The notes under the pieces are model-generated. The model was not told where the DNA came from. It was given only the letters and a program-made list of their open reading frames with translations, and did not search any database. Source: Acidimicrobiales bacterium (lineage in GTDB: Bacteria; Actinomycetota; Acidimicrobiia; Acidimicrobiales; Acidimicrobilacustridaceae). From it: a stretch of DNA of 64,000 nt. Shown piece by piece: positions 1 through 7,881 of this stretch (position 1 is its first letter; every line of letters starts with the position of its first letter). Location of the stretch: NCBI GenBank assembly GCA_018401565.1, contig JAGYKS010000037.1, positions 1 to 64,000 on the forward strand, written 5' to 3'. A program made the translations under genes and the position numbers.

Positions 1-710
1 ACTGCCTGGACCGCCGGCCCAGCCCGCGCCATCACCGCTGCGGCCCTTGCCCGGTGGAACACCTGGCCCGAACTCACGCCGCTGGCTCCGGGCGAGCCGC
101 TGCGGGTAGTGCTGTGGTCCGACGCCCGCACCCCGAAGTCACCGCCGCCATCACCGCTTGGCAGGCCACCGCCACCTTGCCGGTGGTGTTCGAGACGGTG
201 GCACCACCCAACTGCGGCATCACCCGCGTCGTGGAACGTCGCGACGAGTCGGGCACCACGACCCCCGACCAGTCATGCCAGGACCGTGCCGAGCTGTCTG
301 CGACCCTCGACCGCTTCGACCCCCATCTGGTGCTGGTCGCCCCTGGCGACTGGGAGACCGCCGAGCAACGGCCCTACGGAGACTTCCCGGCGTTTCTCGA
401 CCCCACTCAACTATTCGCCGGCTTCAACATCCAACACGAGTACGCCACCGTCTTTGATGACCTTCGCCGCCGCGGCGCCCAGGTGTCGGTGGTGACCATG
501 GGAACAACCCCGGTGCACCGAACCCCGTCGGCGGAACTCACGACGTGGATCACCAAGGTCGACCAACTGGCACGCACCGTCGCACTGGCACCGTCGCGTC
601 GCCCATGGCTTAGCGTGGTGGAATTGCGCCCCGGCGCCGACGCACCCACCGCCATCGGCGGCGCCATCGAGGCTGCTGCCAGCAAACTCACACCGGAGGC
701 TCCAGAGTGA
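1..710 (+). CDS. SGNH-hydrolase-like domain protein, 5' end outside window, frameshifted
   Basis: This is the C-terminal part of a protein that begins before the window. Frame 1 is open from base 1 and reads LRVVLWSDA at about 100-126, which resembles the first strand and nucleophile region of SGNH/GDSL domains. The text then continues in frame 3 from about base 130 (PEVTAAITAWQ), so one indel near 120-140 is required. Later strand-like pieces (DPHLVLVAPGDWE, RGAQVSVVTM) suit the same fold. The catalytic Ser cannot be read across the break, so activity is uncertain. Such domains often sit at the C-terminus of membrane acyltransferases that modify surface glycans. The stop overlaps the next gene's start as GTGA, which suggests translational coupling with the acetyltransferase. 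The family assignment is tentative. Confidence 0.5.
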   Translation, partial: CLDRRPSPRHHRCGPCPVEHLARTHAAGSGRAAAGSAVVRRPHPEVTAAITAWQATATLPVVFETVAPPNCGITRVVERRDESGTTTPDQSCQDRAELSATLDRFDPHLVLVAPGDWETAEQRPYGDFPAFLDPTQLFAGFNIQHEYATVFDDLRRRGAQVSVVTMGTTPVHRTPSAELTTWITKVDQLARTVALAPSRRPWLSVVELRPGADAPTAIGGAIEAAASKLTPEAPE

Positions 711-1409
711 TCAACCGTCCGCCGCTGCCTTCGTCCCCGCGCACCCGGTTGGCTCACATCACCCAAACCGTTGGCGGCGCCGTGGTCCGCGGCGTCTGGG
801 ACCTGGCCGCCAAATGGGGAGCCATCGGACCAACCTCACCCAGGGCCCGACGCTTCGGCTCGTTCGGCGAGGGTTCGGCGATCTGCTTCCCCTACGGCGG
901 CCATGTGAATGAACGCCACATCCACATCGGCGCCGGCACCATGATCGGCCCCGGTGCCACCCTGTCGGCGGGCTGGGGCCCCGGTCATCCCAACCTGCCC
1001 GATGTCGTGGTGCGCATCGGCGACCGCTGCCTCATCGGCCGTGGCTCCAGCGTGATCGGGCACAAGCTCATCGAGATCGGCAACGACGTGTGGACGGGCT
1101 ACGACGTGCGCATCGCCGACATGAACCACGGCTACGAGGACACCACCCAGCCCATCTCCGGACAGTGGCAGCCCGAGGACCCCATCCGCATCGGCGACGG
1201 CACCTGGCTGGGTCATCACGTGGTCGTTCTGCCCGGAGTCACCATCGGCCGACACGTCACCGTGGGCGCCGGCAGCGTGGTGACCCACGACCTGCCCGAC
1301 TACTCGGTGGCCGTTGGCGTTCCGGCCAAGGTGGTCCGCCAGCTCGGTGACGACGGCAACTGGGACCGGGTACCACCGGGTTCGAAGCCGGGACGCGTCA
1401 CCGGATTAG
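707..1409 (+). CDS. Left-handed beta-helix (hexapeptide repeat) O-acetyltransferase
   Basis: Hexapeptide repeats run from about residue 70 to 215 (VRIGDRCLIGRGS, IEIGNDVWTGYDV, IRIGDGTWLGHHVVV, VTIGRHVTVGAGSVV), the coil pattern of LbH acyltransferases. DMNHGYED supplies the usual catalytic His of the CatB/maltose-acetyltransferase type, and the domain closes with VAVGVPAKVVR. It starts at GTG 707, overlapping the upstream stop. The frame has no stop at the expected end and runs through the tRNA gene to 1750, which is implausible. A TAG in the +1 frame at 1407-1409 is the likely true end after a late indel. The probable role is acetyl-CoA-dependent O-acetylation of a sugar in surface-glycan synthesis, inferred from the fold and from the neighbouring GT2 and epimerase genes. 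Confidence 0.8.
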
Positions 1410-1423
1410 GCTCATCTGTTCCC

Positions 1424-1500
1424 GGGCGATTAGCTCAGCTGGTTAGAGCGCTGCCTTCACACGGCAGAGGTCGAGGGTTCGAGTCCCCCATCGCCCACCA
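1424..1500 (+). tRNA. tRNA-Val (anticodon CAC)
   Basis: A full cloverleaf can be drawn. The 7-bp acceptor stem GGGCGAT (1424-1430) pairs with ATCGCCC (1490-1496), the discriminator is A1497 and CCA is encoded at 1498-1500. The D-arm has TAGCTCAGCTGG. The anticodon stem CTGCC/GGCAG encloses the loop TTCACAC with anticodon CAC at 1458-1460. The T-arm contains GGTTCGAGTCC. The product reads GUG valine codons, which are common in this high-GC DNA. It lies between the plus-strand acetyltransferase and the minus-strand GT2. Confidence 0.97.
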
Positions 1501-1504
1501 CCGG

Positions 1505-1521
1505 GAACTGCCCTGCAGTTC
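1505..1521 (+). terminator. Small hairpin after tRNA-Val
   Basis: Five bases after the tRNA, GAACTGC (1505-1511) and GCAGTTC (1515-1521) form a perfect 7-bp stem with a CCT loop. No U-tract follows, so this would be a weak or non-canonical terminator, or a processing signal. Its right arm touches the stop codon of the convergent GT2 gene at 1520-1522, so it may serve both strands. Confidence 0.4.
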
Positions 1522-2464
1522 ACCTCAATCGCAGTGCCCGCAGCACCCTGCCGGCCAGCGGCCGCAGCCACGACGTTGGATGTCGCAGTTTCCATCCGAT
1601 CCGTTCCCGTTCCAGACGGGCATTGGCGAACCGGCTGAACTCGACCAGCTGGGTGCTTGCCGCCACGGCCACATCGGCCAGCAGCGCCGGGTCCACATCC
1701 ACCGGCGGCGCAGGAATCGCCCCCGGCTGCGGGAAGTGCTTGTCGTGTAAACGCTTCTGGTTGACAGCGACGAAATGGTCGTAGAGCAATGTGTTGGACG
1801 ATCCGTGCAACACATGGTCAATGACGGCCTCGGGAACCAGGGCCATCTGCCATCCCAGCTGCCGCAGGCGATGGCAGAAGTCCAAATCGGACCAGTACAG
1901 GGGGAAGAACCGGGCGTCGTACCCTCCGACCTCATCCCAGGCATCAATCCTAGTCAGAGACCCGCTGGAGACGACGCAGTCCAACTCGACAGTGGGATCA
2001 AAGTCAGCCACAGCAGCACCGATTGGCGGATAGCTGGACCACATCCGATCCTCAAGCAGGATTGCTCCACGCGAGTGTGGAATACACCCCGCCTCATCCA
2101 CCGTTATCGGTGCCACCACCGCCAGGCGGTCGTCGCATCCCAGTCTCACCAGCAGCGCCTCCAGACATCCCGTTCGCACGGTCAGGTCGTCCTGGATAAC
2201 CCACAGATAGTCAGCGTCAACCCGCGACCGACCGTGGTTCAGCGACCCGGCGAACCCCAGATTCAGGCCCGGCACCAGCACGAGCACGTCGTCCATTGCC
2301 GCTGGCGCCAGATGTGGGCTGTTCCACACAACAGCCACACCGACCGCACGACTGCCGGTCGACGAGCCCAGGCTGGCCACGCAGGCCCGAAGCCTGCGTT
2401 CGTCCAGCCCCAGCGTGGGCACGATGGCGACGACATCTGGCCGCTGGTCCAGGGGAACAATCAT
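1520..2464 (-). CDS. Family 2 glycosyltransferase (rhamnosyltransferase-like)
   Basis: The protein has about 314 residues, starting at MIVPLDQRPDVVAIVPTLG. The N-terminal VAIVPTLG strand, the later GLNLGFAGSLNHG segment and the acidic VIQDDL motif are the nucleotide-sugar/metal site of GT-A family 2 enzymes. FFPLYWSDLDFCHRLRQLGW is the typical ED-like acceptor region of rhamnosyltransferase-type GT2 proteins. It is predicted to add a sugar to a surface polysaccharide on the cytoplasmic side. An in-frame ATG farther upstream would overlap the epimerase gene, so the start at 2464, 7 bases after that gene's stop, is preferred. It is probably in one transcript with the RmlC-like gene, which fits a deoxysugar donor. 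Confidence 0.85.
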   Translation of the reverse strand: MIVPLDQRPDVVAIVPTLGLDERRLRACVASLGSSTGSRAVGVAVVWNSPHLAPAAMDDVLVLVPGLNLGFAGSLNHGRSRVDADYLWVIQDDLTVRTGCLEALLVRLGCDDRLAVVAPITVDEAGCIPHSRGAILLEDRMWSSYPPIGAAVADFDPTVELDCVVSSGSLTRIDAWDEVGGYDARFFPLYWSDLDFCHRLRQLGWQMALVPEAVIDHVLHGSSNTLLYDHFVAVNQKRLHDKHFPQPGAIPAPPVDVDPALLADVAVAASTQLVEFSRFANARLERERIGWKLRHPTSWLRPLAGRVLRALRLR

Positions 2465-2471
2465 TCGACGA

Positions 2472-3056
2472 CTACGAGCAGTCGCACGACACGTCGAACT
2501 GTCGTTGCACCGGGAACACCCCGGCAACGTCGACCGGCAGAGCCGACGTATCCCACGGCAGCGTCACCCGGTCGGGCTGGCCATACACGTACGCCTTGGT
2601 CGGATGGTTGATGAGAATGGCCTCTCGGTCGCTGACGTTCACGTTCATGTGCCACACGCCAGCCGGAATGAGCATCTGTCGAAGGCCCTGCCCGGTGAGC
2701 ATCACCTTTTGCACCACGCCGTGGGTGGGCGAGTCAAGGCGGGCGTCGAACAACAGCGTCAGCATCTCGCCGTCAATGAGGGTGTACCGGTCGTCCTTTT
2801 CCAGATGCAGGCCCCAACCCTTGGTCTGCATGGGCCGAATGGTGAAGGCGTAGCAGTACACCACGGGATCCACCCAGAAGTCCGACTCTCCTGGGAAGAT
2901 CTCAAACACCCTCCCCCGGTGATCCACATGATTGACGGGAGCGAAGGTCTGCACTCCATCAATGGCTGGCCGCACCGACTCGCCCGACCGGGTGACCGTT
3001 TGCTCGTCACGCAAGGCCTGCGCCACACTCTCGTCAACTCGAAAAGGCATGTTCAT
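2472..3056 (-). CDS. RmlC-like dTDP-sugar 3,5-epimerase family protein (cupin)
   Basis: The sequence has the RmlC cupin layout: HVDHRGRVFEIF near the N-terminus, then YAFTIRPMQTKGWGLHLEK with the substrate-pocket His, DDRYTLIDGEMLTLLFDAR, and LIPAGVWHMNVN, ending in a region like HPTKAYVYGQPDR. RmlC enzymes epimerise dTDP-4-keto-6-deoxyglucose at C3 and C5 on the way to dTDP-rhamnose. This copy belongs to a divergent branch, so another ketosugar substrate or an isomerase role is possible. The start chosen is ATG 3056 (MNMPFRVD). A start 33 codons upstream would run into the divergent P450 start. It is followed within 8 bases by a GT2 gene, which suggests a two-gene glycan unit. Confidence 0.75.
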   Translation of the reverse strand: MNMPFRVDESVAQALRDEQTVTRSGESVRPAIDGVQTFAPVNHVDHRGRVFEIFPGESDFWVDPVVYCYAFTIRPMQTKGWGLHLEKDDRYTLIDGEMLTLLFDARLDSPTHGVVQKVMLTGQGLRQMLIPAGVWHMNVNVSDREAILINHPTKAYVYGQPDRVTLPWDTSALPVDVAGVFPVQRQFDVSCDCS

Positions 3057-3144
3057 AGCTTCAGCATAGGGGCGTGAATCGGCGGGGTGAATTATTCGCT
3101 TTCGGGGTTCAGCGCACGAATCAGACACTTCAGGAGCCACGTAC

Positions 3145-4395
3145 ATGAGCGGCAATCACCCCCCAGTGACCGACTGGGTCAACGACTTCGACCACACCGA
3201 CGCCGGCTGGGCAGCCGATCCGTTCCCGATCTGGAGCGACATCCGCAACAGCGGGTGCCCGGTGGGCAGGTCCGAGCGCTACGGCGGCGTGTGGCTGCCA
3301 ACCCGGCACGACGATGTCGCCGCCATCGCCTACGACACCGAGCACTTCACCTCCCGCAGCGTGCTCGTCAACAACGGTCGCCCACTGGGGTTGCAGGAGG
3401 GTGGCTTCGCCCCGCCCATCACGTCGGATCCGCCGTTCCACCATGAGGCCCGGCGCCTGCTGCTGCCGGCGTTCGCCCCCAAGGCCATCGCCCCGCTCGA
3501 GGAGTTCACCCGCACCTACTGCCACCAACTCATTGACAGCATGCTCGCCGACGGCACGCTCGCCGACAACACGGGTGGCGCTGTCACCGTGGACGCCGCC
3601 GTGGACTACGCCCAGCACATCCCGGTGAGCGTGATCGCCGAGATGCTGGGTTTCCCGGCCGAGGACTCCGAGAAGTTCCGGGAGTTCATCCACGTCGTTC
3701 TCGAGGGCGTGGACCTGCCGTTCGAGGAACGGCTGACAAGCATGGGGCCACTGCTGGAGTACCTGATCGCCCAGGTGGAAGACCACAAGCTCAATCCCCG
3801 TGACGACCTGACCAACTACCTGATGAACGCCACCGTGGATGGCGAACCCCTCGATGTGTTCCACATCCTGGGTTCCATCGGGCTGTTGCTGGTGGCGGGT
3901 ATCGACACCACATGGAGCGCCATCGGTGCCTCGCTGTGGCATCTGGCCAAGACCCCGACCGACCGCCACCGTCTCGCCGCCGAACCCGAGCTGCTGCCGT
4001 CGGCAGTGGAGGAGTTCCTTCGGGCGTACGCCCCGGTGACCATGGCCCGACTCGTCAGGGAAGACTTCGACTTCAACGGCTGCCCCATGAAGGCCGACGA
4101 CTGGATCCTGCTGTCGTTCCCAGCGGCCAATCGCGATCCCGAGGCATTCGACAATCCCGACGATGTGGTGATCGACCGGGAAGCAAACCGTCACAGCGCC
4201 TTCGGGCTCGGCATTCACCGTTGTGTCGGTTCGAACCTGGCTCGCATGGAGATGCAGGTGGCGATCGAAGTGTGGATGGAGCGCTTGGGCGCCGACTTCG
4301 AGTTGGCCGACCCGGCTGCGGTCACGTGGTCAGGCGGACAGGTGCGCGGACCGCGCCTGTTGCCGGTGCGCGTCGGCACCGGCGCACCGGACTGA
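3145..4395 (+). CDS. Cytochrome P450
   Basis: This is an intact 416-residue soluble bacterial P450. The I-helix oxygen-activation motif AGIDTT is at residues 251-256, the K-helix ExxR is at 290-293, and the heme loop FGLGIHRCVG has the axial ligand Cys360. Length and motifs are normal. Such enzymes hydroxylate small lipophilic molecules using electrons from a ferredoxin and reductase, neither of which is encoded nearby. The gene is divergent from the RmlC-like gene with an 88-base gap that must hold both promoters. The substrate cannot be told from sequence. It is one of the few long genes here without a frameshift. Confidence 0.95.
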   Translation: MSGNHPPVTDWVNDFDHTDAGWAADPFPIWSDIRNSGCPVGRSERYGGVWLPTRHDDVAAIAYDTEHFTSRSVLVNNGRPLGLQEGGFAPPITSDPPFHHEARRLLLPAFAPKAIAPLEEFTRTYCHQLIDSMLADGTLADNTGGAVTVDAAVDYAQHIPVSVIAEMLGFPAEDSEKFREFIHVVLEGVDLPFEERLTSMGPLLEYLIAQVEDHKLNPRDDLTNYLMNATVDGEPLDVFHILGSIGLLLVAGIDTTWSAIGASLWHLAKTPTDRHRLAAEPELLPSAVEEFLRAYAPVTMARLVREDFDFNGCPMKADDWILLSFPAANRDPEAFDNPDDVVIDREANRHSAFGLGIHRCVGSNLARMEMQVAIEVWMERLGADFELADPAAVTWSGGQVRGPRLLPVRVGTGAPD

Positions 4396-4423
4396 TTCGG
4401 CTGGCTCGACGAAATCGGGCTGG

Positions 4424-5641
4424 TCAGCGGATTTCGGAACCGTCTGGCCGAAGGACGTGCCACAGGCCTTGTGCATCGCGGTGCGGTGTGTGGCCGTTGT
4501 TTTTGAACCGGTTGTGATAGCCGCACATCGGAGCGCCGTTCCCGGCGCTTGTCTCACCGGCGTGTCTCCAGTCCACCACGTGATCGGCCTGACACCGGCT
4601 GGCGGGGATGTCACACCCGGGCCACACGCAGGTGTGGGCACCGAGCAGGGCTGCTTCCCGGACGGCTCCGGTGAACAGCCTCTGCCGGCGGCCCATGTCC
4701 AGGATCACGCCGTCAGCCCGGGTGACGACCCGTCGCACCCGGCCAGCCAGTGCGGCAGCGAGCACCTCGCCGGGCGCCAATGGAATCCCATCGGCGGTCT
4801 CACAGCGGCGGCGGAGCGGGTCGATGGGGTCGAGATGCCCCTCCCACTCGGGGTCGTCGGCATGGATGGCGTTGTTGAGGGTCTTCTCGTCGATGTGAAT
4901 GTTCACCAATGGCTCGGCGGGCCGGGAGCCCGGGGCGGTGGCAGCGGCTTGCTCGAAGATCTTCTGGAAGGCGTCGAACTGACGCTGGGACCTGGTTCGG
5001 GCCAGCTTGCCTTCGGTGACCTCGTCGCCGAACTCGGCGCGAGCTGCAGCCCAGTCGGCGTCAAACTCAGCCTGGCAGAACCGCTCGAACACTTCGGCCA
5101 TCGCCGACCCGGCCAAGGCTGGACCGTGTGCATCCACGTGGACGCCGCCCATGGTGTTGACCACCGAGGCCCGGCGCCGATCATGGGCCCGCCCTGCAGC
5201 CCCGTGGGCACCGTCCACATCAGCCAGGTTCTCCCAGCGACGCACGAGGATGCAGAACTCCTTGTGCGACAGCTCGGGGGCCACGTCGAGGAAGATGTCG
5301 ATCACCTCGACGAGCCGGTCGCCGCAGCGAGGATTGGCGAACACCCGGGCCAGCTCGTGGGACTGGGCGACACCCAGGGTGCCGTCGGCCAAAGCCACAC
5401 TCACCTGGGCGAGGTGTCGAGCCAGCCGAGCCGTGCGCACCCGATCGTTTGCCTCGGCGTGTGAGTACTTCCCCAGGGCCTTGCACCAGCCCGACACCGA
5501 GAGGTGTCCGTCAGCCCGGTAGGCGCCTGAGCGGTCAACCTCATCGACAAGGGCCACCAGAGAGGCCTCGGCCTTCCGTCGCTGCAGGTCGAGATCGTGG
5601 AATCGTTGGGCCAACGCACTGGGGCTCTCGTCGATGCTCAT
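4424..5641 (-). CDS. DUF222 / HNH endonuclease domain protein
   Basis: The N-terminal three quarters match the actinobacterial DUF222 (13E12-repeat) domain: helical, with RTARLARHLAQ, GTLGVAQSHELARVF and a long central helix pair. The C-terminus has an HNH nuclease fold: CVWPGCDIP, then ADHVVDWRHAG (catalytic His) and MCGYHNRFKNNG. The paired Cys residues probably hold a structural zinc. These proteins are often present in many copies in Actinobacteria and their role is unsettled; mobile or selfish behaviour has been suggested. The start at MSIDESPS (5641) gives a clean domain. An upstream in-frame extension and another frame starting MTATDLLDAS at 5927 are both low-complexity, so the true N-terminus may be longer and frameshifted. 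Confidence 0.85.
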   Translation of the reverse strand: MSIDESPSALAQRFHDLDLQRRKAEASLVALVDEVDRSGAYRADGHLSVSGWCKALGKYSHAEANDRVRTARLARHLAQVSVALADGTLGVAQSHELARVFANPRCGDRLVEVIDIFLDVAPELSHKEFCILVRRWENLADVDGAHGAAGRAHDRRRASVVNTMGGVHVDAHGPALAGSAMAEVFERFCQAEFDADWAAARAEFGDEVTEGKLARTRSQRQFDAFQKIFEQAAATAPGSRPAEPLVNIHIDEKTLNNAIHADDPEWEGHLDPIDPLRRRCETADGIPLAPGEVLAAALAGRVRRVVTRADGVILDMGRRQRLFTGAVREAALLGAHTCVWPGCDIPASRCQADHVVDWRHAGETSAGNGAPMCGYHNRFKNNGHTPHRDAQGLWHVLRPDGSEIR

Positions 5642-6170
5642 TCCACACGCTGCGTCCCGGGACGTGCCGCTCGACTGGCGCTGCCCGTGCTGGCCGCCCG
5701 ACTGACGCTGCCTGTGGCGCTGCCTGGTGGCACATCCCGAAGGAGCCGACCCGCCGTGTGAGGAGTCGGGTGACGACCGGCGATGGTGAGTCGAGGCGGC
5801 CTGCCGAGGCCGCTCGGGGCTCTCGGGCCGAGCGGATTGCCTGGCTTGGGGGCGTCGGCTCGGGCCGAGCGGATTGCTCGGGCTGCTCGGGTTGCTGGGA
5901 GGCATCGAGGAGGTCGGTTGCTGTCATGGCTCCACCATGGCGGATGGGTCAGACATCCGCTACCGCCCTGGTCGTAAATCCCACTGTCGGTGACGGAATG
6001 TTGAAATTTCTGCCCACCACCGTCACCGAGCGTCACATCATCCATCGGCTCCGGCCCCTGACGTCGGCATCGATACCGGCCCGAAACCCCCGTCGGCACA
6101 GGCCATATGACCCGATACCCGCTAAACATGATTAGATTTGTCAGGAATACCCCGAACCTCGGAGCCTCAC
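5642..6170. other. Low-complexity stretch and cysG upstream region
   Basis: Bases 5642-5927 could encode a Pro/Arg/Ser-rich leader of the HNH protein. They contain near-repeats such as CGGGCCGAGCGGATTGC, seen twice around 5825-5880. Bases 5928-6170 carry no convincing gene and form the leader of cysG. A more AT-rich patch at about 6118-6145 is the best place for a promoter. I see no riboswitch that I can name and no clear terminator. Confidence 0.4.
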
Positions 6171-7619
6171 ATGCAATTCCCTGTCAACCTGAACCTCGAA
6201 GGCAAACGGTGTCTCGTGGTGGGTGGCGGGCGGATCGCCATGCGCAAGGCCGGTCAGCTCGCTGCCTGTGACGCCGACATCACCGTGATCGCGCCCGACG
6301 TGGTCGACGGATTCGACAGGATCGCAGGGTCGATCCACCGCCGTCCCTACCAAAGCGGTGACGTGAGCGACTTCCGCCTGGTCATCACCGCAACCGGCAA
6401 TGCCGTCGTGGACCAGCAGATTCACGACGAGGCCGATGCGCTGGGCATCTGGGTGAACTCGGCCGATGACCCCGAGCGGTGCACCTTCACCCTTCCCGCT
6501 GTGGTGCGCCGGGGTCCGGTGATGATCACCACCTCAACCGCCGGTGTGAGCCCGGCACTGTCGTCGTGGTTGCGGGGGCGACTCACTGACCTGGTCGGGC
6601 CCGAGTTTGAGGCCATCGCCGCTGAGCTTGCCGACGAACGTGCCCGGGTCCACGCCACCGGCGCCAGCACCGAGGACGTGGACTGGGCCCCGATCGTGGA
6701 GCAGGCCATCAGGTCACATGGTGGCTCGGCCTGCCTCGCATCGCCGGACCGGCCCCCGTGCGTCACCACCGGCGCCTGCCAGCCAGCGCAGCCAGGCACG
6801 GACCCAGCCAGCGCAGGACACGCAGCCAGCGCAGGAGCGCCACGAGCCACAGAGCGGAGTGACCCGATGACTGTCCATCTGGTGGGTGCCGGACCCGGCG
6901 ACCCCGACCTGCTGACGGTGAAGGCAGCGCGCCTCATGGCGTCGGCCGATGTGGTGGTGCACGACCGGCTGGCCCACCCCGACATCCTGGCGCTTGCCCC
7001 GGCTACCGCCGAACTGATCGACGTGGGCAAACAGCCCGGCCGCACCACACCCCAGGAGCTCATCAACGCCCTGCTGGTGCATCTGGGCAGCCAGGGACTC
7101 GAGGTGGTCCGACTCAAGGGTGGTGATCCGTTCGTGTTCGGACGTGGCGGCGAGGAAGCCGAAGCCCTCACCAGCGCCGGGATCGCCTTTGACGTGGTGC
7201 CCGGCATCACCTCGGCCATCGGGGCCCCGTCGGCAGCCGGCATCCCGGTCACCCATCGAAACGTGTCGGCGGCGTTCACGGTGGTGACCGGCCATCGGGT
7301 GCAGGGTGGGTCGTCTGGCGTGGCGTGGGAGGCTCTGGCCCAGGTGGGCGGCACCATCGTGATCCTCATGGGCGTGTCTGAACGGGCTGCGATCGCTCGC
7401 CGCCTCATGGCGGGAGGCCTGCCGGCTGACACCCCGGTGGCGGCGGTGCGGTGGGGAACCTGTCCCAACCAGCACACGGTGCGCACCACGCTGGCCGGCC
7501 TGGCCGACGCAATGATCGAACCACCGTCGACCATCGTGATCGGGGCGGTGGCCGCCTTTGACTTTGTGTCGCCCTCGCTGCTGCAGGACACCGTTGACAT
7601 TCCCGGAGCTCGGGGCTGA
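6171..7619 (+). CDS. cysG: Siroheme synthase: precorrin-2 dehydrogenase/ferrochelatase fused to uroporphyrinogen-III methyltransferase
   Basis: This is a two-domain protein of about 482 residues. The first 200 residues are Met8/SirC-like: the Rossmann motif LVVGGGRIAMRK, then FRLVITATGN and AGVSPALSSWLRGRL; this part oxidises precorrin-2 and inserts iron. After a 50-residue Ala/Pro/Gln-rich linker, the SUMT methyltransferase domain begins at MTVHLVGAGPGDPDLLTVKA, with VVRLKGGDPFVFGRGGEE and DVVPGITSAIGAPSAAGIPVTHR; it makes precorrin-2 with SAM. Together they supply siroheme for the sulfite reductase two genes downstream. I chose ATG 6171 (MQFPVNLNLEGKR) because homologues begin there; an ATG 33 bases upstream is in frame. 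The next gene starts one base after the stop. Confidence 0.95.
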   Translation: MQFPVNLNLEGKRCLVVGGGRIAMRKAGQLAACDADITVIAPDVVDGFDRIAGSIHRRPYQSGDVSDFRLVITATGNAVVDQQIHDEADALGIWVNSADDPERCTFTLPAVVRRGPVMITTSTAGVSPALSSWLRGRLTDLVGPEFEAIAAELADERARVHATGASTEDVDWAPIVEQAIRSHGGSACLASPDRPPCVTTGACQPAQPGTDPASAGHAASAGAPRATERSDPMTVHLVGAGPGDPDLLTVKAARLMASADVVVHDRLAHPDILALAPATAELIDVGKQPGRTTPQELINALLVHLGSQGLEVVRLKGGDPFVFGRGGEEAEALTSAGIAFDVVPGITSAIGAPSAAGIPVTHRNVSAAFTVVTGHRVQGGSSGVAWEALAQVGGTIVILMGVSERAAIARRLMAGGLPADTPVAAVRWGTCPNQHTVRTTLAGLADAMIEPPSTIVIGAVAAFDFVSPSLLQDTVDIPGARG

Positions 7620-7620
7620 C

Positions 7621-7881
7621 GTGCGCCGATCCATCGATGACTATCCGATCACCGTCGACGAACTTCCGCCCGGTGACGAAGACGCCACTGCGGTGTCGTG
7701 GGCTGTGGCCATCAGCGACGACTACGACGACGCCCAACCCCGCGTGGTGCTCACCGTTGAGGAGATCGGTCGCCCCGGCACCGGCCTGCTCGCCCATATG
7801 ACCCCCGACCACACCCGCCGGCTCCGTGCCGCCCTGTTCGACGCCCTCCGAGAAATCGGTGAGCCAGGAGAAACATCATGA
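7621..7881 (+). CDS. Small conserved-looking protein between cysG and sulfite reductase
   Basis: This 86-residue acidic protein starts at GTG, one base after the cysG stop. Its own stop overlaps the reductase ATG (ATGA), so it is locked into the operon. It has no Cys, no membrane segment and no recognised domain. Visible features are an acidic N-terminus (VDELPPGDEDATAV), a strand-rich middle (RVVLTVEEIGRPGTGLLAHM) and a C-terminal helix (RLRAALFDALREIG). The position suggests an accessory or regulatory role in sulfite reduction or siroheme handling, by association only. It lacks the C-terminal Gly-Gly of ThiS/CysO carriers. Confidence 0.75.
   Translation: MRRSIDDYPITVDELPPGDEDATAVSWAVAISDDYDDAQPRVVLTVEEIGRPGTGLLAHMTPDHTRRLRAALFDALREIGEPGETS

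Noticed and set aside
3130..4218. A 362-codon frame antisense to the P450 gene
   Set aside because: The P450 on the plus strand has all its motifs; the antisense frame is compositional.
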